A stretch of DNA of 64,000 bases from Halorutilus salinus (GTDB lineage Archaea; Halobacteriota; Halobacteria; Halobacteriales; Halorutilaceae). A program made the position numbers and the translations under genes. Of this stretch, positions 60,916 to 64,000 are shown piece by piece. The stretch's first letter is position 1; the number at the start of each line of letters is the position of its first letter. The stretch spans positions 1 through 64,000 of the forward strand of contig NZ_RKLV01000007.1 of NCBI RefSeq assembly GCF_026242195.1, read 5' to 3'. Under the pieces are notes generated by a model. That model saw only the letters and a list, made by a program, of their open reading frames with translations, did no database searches and was not told where the DNA came from.

Positions 60916-61124
60916 CATTCAACCGGCTTTGGTGAATCGCTATACTGAAGCCGATTGCGTCGCCCACCAGAAGGTGTGACAAATCAGTTTATGCCGTTGG
61001 ATTGAGCTTTTCGGGGAGTTGTTGGCTAAGATACGATAATTACAGGATGAATTGGGCTGGAATCCAGTAATCAGCTACCCCCCAGTTCCAACGCTTCCTG
61101 GCGATTCACCAGAGCCATTCAACC
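60916..61124. mobile_element. 193-bp MITE with 8-bp target duplication
   Basis: The element spans 60924-61116. Its left end is GGCTTTGGTGAATCGC and its right end, read inward, is GGCTCTGGTGAATCGC: 16 bases with one mismatch. It is flanked on both sides by the identical 8-mer ATTCAACC (60916-60923, 61117-61124), a perfect target-site duplication. The interior has no transposase frame. End sequence and 8-bp duplication suggest mobilisation by an IS6-like transposase, which is inference. No other gene is seen in 60754-61146. Confidence 0.85.
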
Positions 61125-61146
61125 AACACAGGGGAGACGCAGTGTA

Positions 61147-63753
61147 TCAGTCCTCGATAGCTTCCATGACGCGTTCGTGGAACTCGCGCAGAACCGCGTC
61201 CTCGTCCTCGGCGAGAACCACGTCGCTCGCCGCGAGTGATGCAATACCGAACGCCATCGGTGTCGGTGAGTCGGGTTCGATCGCGTAGACGTCGAGTTCG
61301 CCGTCGTGTATCTCGCTCAGAACGTCCTTGACATGCCCTATGTCTAACTTGTCCTCCATCACCTCGCGGTAGGTTTCGTCGAGTACGGCGAAATCTTCGA
61401 GGTCGTCGGCGTAGTTTATGAGCATGTCGGAGCTAACCTGCTGGCGTGCGGCGCTCTTCGACCTGCCCTTGTAGTTACGTAGTATCATGAGCGAACGTGT
61501 CGCGTTTATGCGGAAGTAACGTTTGAGGAGTTCGCTACCGTCGAGAGCCTCGCGTAGTATCTCCTCTGCGTTCTCAGGTCGTACGTTGTCGATTACCTCA
61601 TAGACATCTATCTTACGGTTGGCGGGGAGCGACAGCGCGAAGCCGTTGTCCGCCACGGAGACCTTGACGTTGGTACCGACACGCCGCGACGCCTCGTGCG
61701 CGACGATACGTGACATACCGTCGTTGAACTTCCGTCCGTAGTTCGAGTGGAAGTAGTAGTGTCTGCGCTCGGCTTCGTTGTCGACGACGCCTTCGACAAC
61801 GAAGGTTTCGTCGGTCGAGACGCTTATCTCACCCGCGTAACGCAACTGTTCGTCGAAGATACGTAGAATGCTCTCGACGGAGTTCTGATCGACAGGGAAG
61901 CCTTCGAGCATACGCCGCGCCTCGGCTCCGTCCTCGCCGTTGTCGAGAGCCTCGACCATCTCGCGTTTGAAACTTAGAATCTCGCGTCCGAGGTCGTACG
62001 ACAGCGGCAGGCGCTCCGAGAACCACGACGGTACCGTCGGGGCTTCGTTCGTCGGGTCGACGTAGACCTTGGATCCTCTGCGGTACTTGAACTCGTAGTT
62101 CGAACCGCCGAGCACGAAGACGTCGCCCTTGTCGAGCTGTTCGAGGTAGTTCTCGTCGAGGTCGCCGACCCAGTCGTCGGTTCCGCGTATGAAGACATCG
62201 CACGAGAACGAGTCGGGTATGGTACCTATGTTCTGCATGTAGATGGGCTGTGCAAGACGTCCGCGTTTCCCGATGAGCGTCTCGCCCGTCTCGTACTCAG
62301 TGTAGTGGTACTCGCCGCCGGGCGGATCGTTCCCGTCGCGCCAGATCTTGGCGTAGACGTTGCGATCCTCCATACCCTCGTACGACGCCGTGAGATAACG
62401 GACGAGGTTCTCCCAGTCACCGTCCCCGTAGTCTCTGTACGGGTACGCGCTCCGGATCACGTCGAGCATCTCGTCCTCGCGCCAGACGCGGTTTATACCC
62501 ATCCCGTAGACGTGCTGTGCGAGAACGTCCTGAGCGTTCTCTGGTACGAAGACGCGGTCGATAAAGCCGTCCTCAGCCTTCTTGAGCATCACTGCGCACT
62601 CGATAAGCTCGTCGCGGTCGAGGGCGACGACACGTCCTTCGACCTTCTCGCCGAGCGAGTGCCCCGCGCGTCCGATACGTTGGAGAAGACCCGCGACGCT
62701 CTTAGGCGAGCCGACCTGAACGACGAGGTCTATGTGGGGCATGTCGACGCCGAGTTCGAGCGACGTGGAGGTCGTCACGAACTCGACGTCACCGCGTTTG
62801 AGCTTCTCCTCGACCTCCTTACGGCTCTCCTTCCCCAACGAACCGTGGTGACAGCCCGAGTTCTCGTCGTCATAGCCCTCGTACCTGTCGCGGAGGTTGT
62901 GGAGGACGCGTTCCGCGCCGCTCCGCGTGTTGGTAAAGACGAGCGTGTTCTCGTGTTCCTGTATGAGGGAGTTGAGCTTGGTGTAGAAGCCGTCCTGTAT
63001 CTCGTCGTTCGGCGTATGTATCAGGTCGTCGGTCGGGCAGTGTAGCTTTATATCGAAGTCACGTACGAAACGCGTGTCTACGACGTTGTAGTCGCGTGGT
63101 TCGTCGTCCTCACCGTCCCAGCCGACGAGGAACTCGCCCATCTTGTCGAGGGGTTCGACCGTCGCCGAGCATCCTATACGTGTCGGCGAACCGTCGGCGA
63201 GCGCTTCGAGACGTTCGAGTGAGACGGAGAGATGCGTTCCGCGTTTTCCCTCGGCGAGCGAATGAATCTCGTCGACGACGACGTACTCGACCGTACGTAG
63301 CTTCTCGCGGAACTTGGGTGAGTTTAGGAGTATAGCGAGCGTCTCGGGCGTCGTGTTGAGTATATGCGGCGTCTCGTCGAGCATCTTCTGGCGCTCGTTG
63401 CTCGACGTGTCGCCGTGGCGTATCGCGTGACGGATCTCCACGGAGCCATGACCCCGCTCGCGCGCTATCTCGTCGACGCCTTCGAGAGGAAGCTCAAGAT
63501 TCCTGTGTATGTCGTTTGCGAGGCTCTTTAGCGGCGAAATGTAAAGACAGTAGACGGAGTTTTCGAGCGCGTCCGCTTTGCTCTTGATTAGAAGTTCGTT
63601 TATGATGGAAGAAAACGAGGCGAGCGTCTTTCCGGAACCCGTCGGCGATGCGACGAGGACGTTCTCGCGGTCGTGTATCAGAGGCACCGCCTCCTTCTGC
63701 GGCGGCGTGAAGAAGCCGCCGTTGACGTCGATGTACTCGCCGAACTCGTCCAC
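61147..63753 (-). CDS. lhr: Lhr-type DEAD-box helicase
   Basis: This protein of at least 868 residues is an Lhr-core-like SF2 helicase. Motif Q/I is FTPPQKEAVPLI and SPTGSGKT, motif II VDEIHSL, motif III GCSATVEPL, motif V/VI TSTSLELGVDMPHI and QRIGRAGHS. A winged-helix and C-terminal DUF4145-like part end REFHERVMEAIED. The GTG at 63753 is the only canonical start, yet the frame stays open to 63915 and encodes plausible coding sequence including FEPSLRDWW, usual at the N-terminus of this family. The true start is therefore unclear. Confidence 0.9.
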   Translation of the reverse strand: MDEFGEYIDVNGGFFTPPQKEAVPLIHDRENVLVASPTGSGKTLASFSSIINELLIKSKADALENSVYCLYISPLKSLANDIHRNLELPLEGVDEIARERGHGSVEIRHAIRHGDTSSNERQKMLDETPHILNTTPETLAILLNSPKFREKLRTVEYVVVDEIHSLAEGKRGTHLSVSLERLEALADGSPTRIGCSATVEPLDKMGEFLVGWDGEDDEPRDYNVVDTRFVRDFDIKLHCPTDDLIHTPNDEIQDGFYTKLNSLIQEHENTLVFTNTRSGAERVLHNLRDRYEGYDDENSGCHHGSLGKESRKEVEEKLKRGDVEFVTTSTSLELGVDMPHIDLVVQVGSPKSVAGLLQRIGRAGHSLGEKVEGRVVALDRDELIECAVMLKKAEDGFIDRVFVPENAQDVLAQHVYGMGINRVWREDEMLDVIRSAYPYRDYGDGDWENLVRYLTASYEGMEDRNVYAKIWRDGNDPPGGEYHYTEYETGETLIGKRGRLAQPIYMQNIGTIPDSFSCDVFIRGTDDWVGDLDENYLEQLDKGDVFVLGGSNYEFKYRRGSKVYVDPTNEAPTVPSWFSERLPLSYDLGREILSFKREMVEALDNGEDGAEARRMLEGFPVDQNSVESILRIFDEQLRYAGEISVSTDETFVVEGVVDNEAERRHYYFHSNYGRKFNDGMSRIVAHEASRRVGTNVKVSVADNGFALSLPANRKIDVYEVIDNVRPENAEEILREALDGSELLKRYFRINATRSLMILRNYKGRSKSAARQQVSSDMLINYADDLEDFAVLDETYREVMEDKLDIGHVKDVLSEIHDGELDVYAIEPDSPTPMAFGIASLAASDVVLAEDEDAVLREFHERVMEAIED

Positions 63754-63915
63754 CCACCAGTCGCGGAGCGAAGGCTCGAACAGTTCGAGAACGTCGGCGT
63801 CGTCGATCTCGGCTTCGGCGTCTAAGGATTCGGTATCTACTCCCGTTCCCGCGGCTACCTTGGACGGCTCAGAAATAGTATCACCTTGTTGTTTTGACGT
63901 GGTTTTGGAGCCACA
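63754..63915 (-). other. In-frame 5' extension of the helicase without a canonical start
   Basis: From 63915 to 63754 the helicase frame is open (preceded by TGA at 63918-63916). It encodes an acidic lead (TESLDAEAEIDDADVLELFEP) and SLRDWW, which fits the helicase N-terminus. No ATG, GTG or TTG codon lies in it; only a CTG at 63783 could serve. Either a rare start codon is used, or a lesion has removed the start. Confidence 0.5.
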
Positions 63916-63991
63916 TCACGCTTTCTCTTTCTACTTTCTGTCGCAAAGTAGATGGGTTATTTTATCCGTCTTGGATACATATCTTGTGTGT

Positions 63992-64000
63992 ATGGCTGAG
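63992..64000 (+). CDS. Possible start of a rightward gene (cut by window edge)
   Basis: ATGGCTGAG (Met-Ala-Glu) lies about 35 bases after an AT-rich stretch (GGGTTATTTTATCC, 63954-63967) that can serve as a TATA box, a usual spacing for short-leader genes. Only three codons are visible, so the call is weak. Confidence 0.3.

Overview
This 64 kb window is chromosomal DNA from a salt-in halophilic euryarchaeon, at or near class Halobacteria. The predicted proteins are strongly acidic. Haloarchaeal signatures are present: TBP, LonB with two membrane spans, acidic-tailed L10/L12, an HTH_10 regulator, an archaeal type IV pilin, a PGF-CTERM surface anchor, twin-arginine lipoprotein signals, UPF0058/UPF0146/UPF0201 proteins and TATA boxes about 25 nt before start codons. 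Two compositional habits stand out by eye: free use of the isoleucine codon ATA and near absence of the tetramer CTAG.

Layout. Positions 1-600 hold a partial membrane gene and tRNA-Glu(TTC) surrounded by partial tRNA copies. Positions 658-6899 form an acyl-CoA/beta-keto-acid block: F420:NADP oxidoreductase, R2-like oxidase, crotonase, BKACE, small wHTH-like protein, dienoyl-CoA-reductase-like SDR and a carboxyltransferase with an extra N-terminal domain. Positions 6951-9811 hold a GDT1/UPF0016 metal transporter behind a palindromic operator, a small membrane protein, a pilin and an aldo/keto reductase. Nitrogen assimilation follows: the glutamate synthase large chain (9820-14367) and glutamate dehydrogenase (15501-16778), with a broken DUF2391-type membrane gene and a tiny zinc-finger gene between them. 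Positions 18153-21914 encode a BtuCDF-type uptake system. Positions 21960-26838 carry SDR, hydrolase, archaemetzincin, RimI, UPF proteins and a bacterial-type pyruvoyl PanD. PEP synthase, MetRS, an FMN alpha-hydroxyacid oxidase and FolD follow. The L1-L10-L12 operon lies at 37226-39311, then eS1, a ParA/acidic-partner/zinc-finger operon, LonB preceded by an 18-bp minisatellite, NadM, a DrrAB-type exporter, a TBP-MGMT-like operon, TrmG10, RqcH-RpiA-PanB, ThrB and an Lhr-type helicase.

The most unusual part is 57649-61146. It is AT-richer, with altered codon use, and is bounded by two copies of the 3' end of the helicase gene. It contains an IS200/IS605-type end pair without a transposase, a GLUG-repeat surface protein, truncated Tat-signal reading frames, a frameshifted HTH regulator, a cluster of palindromes, and a 193-bp MITE with 16-bp inverted ends and a perfect 8-bp target duplication. 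It reads as a decaying genomic island. Genes outside it are tightly packed, with 4-bp overlaps in both tandem and convergent pairs.
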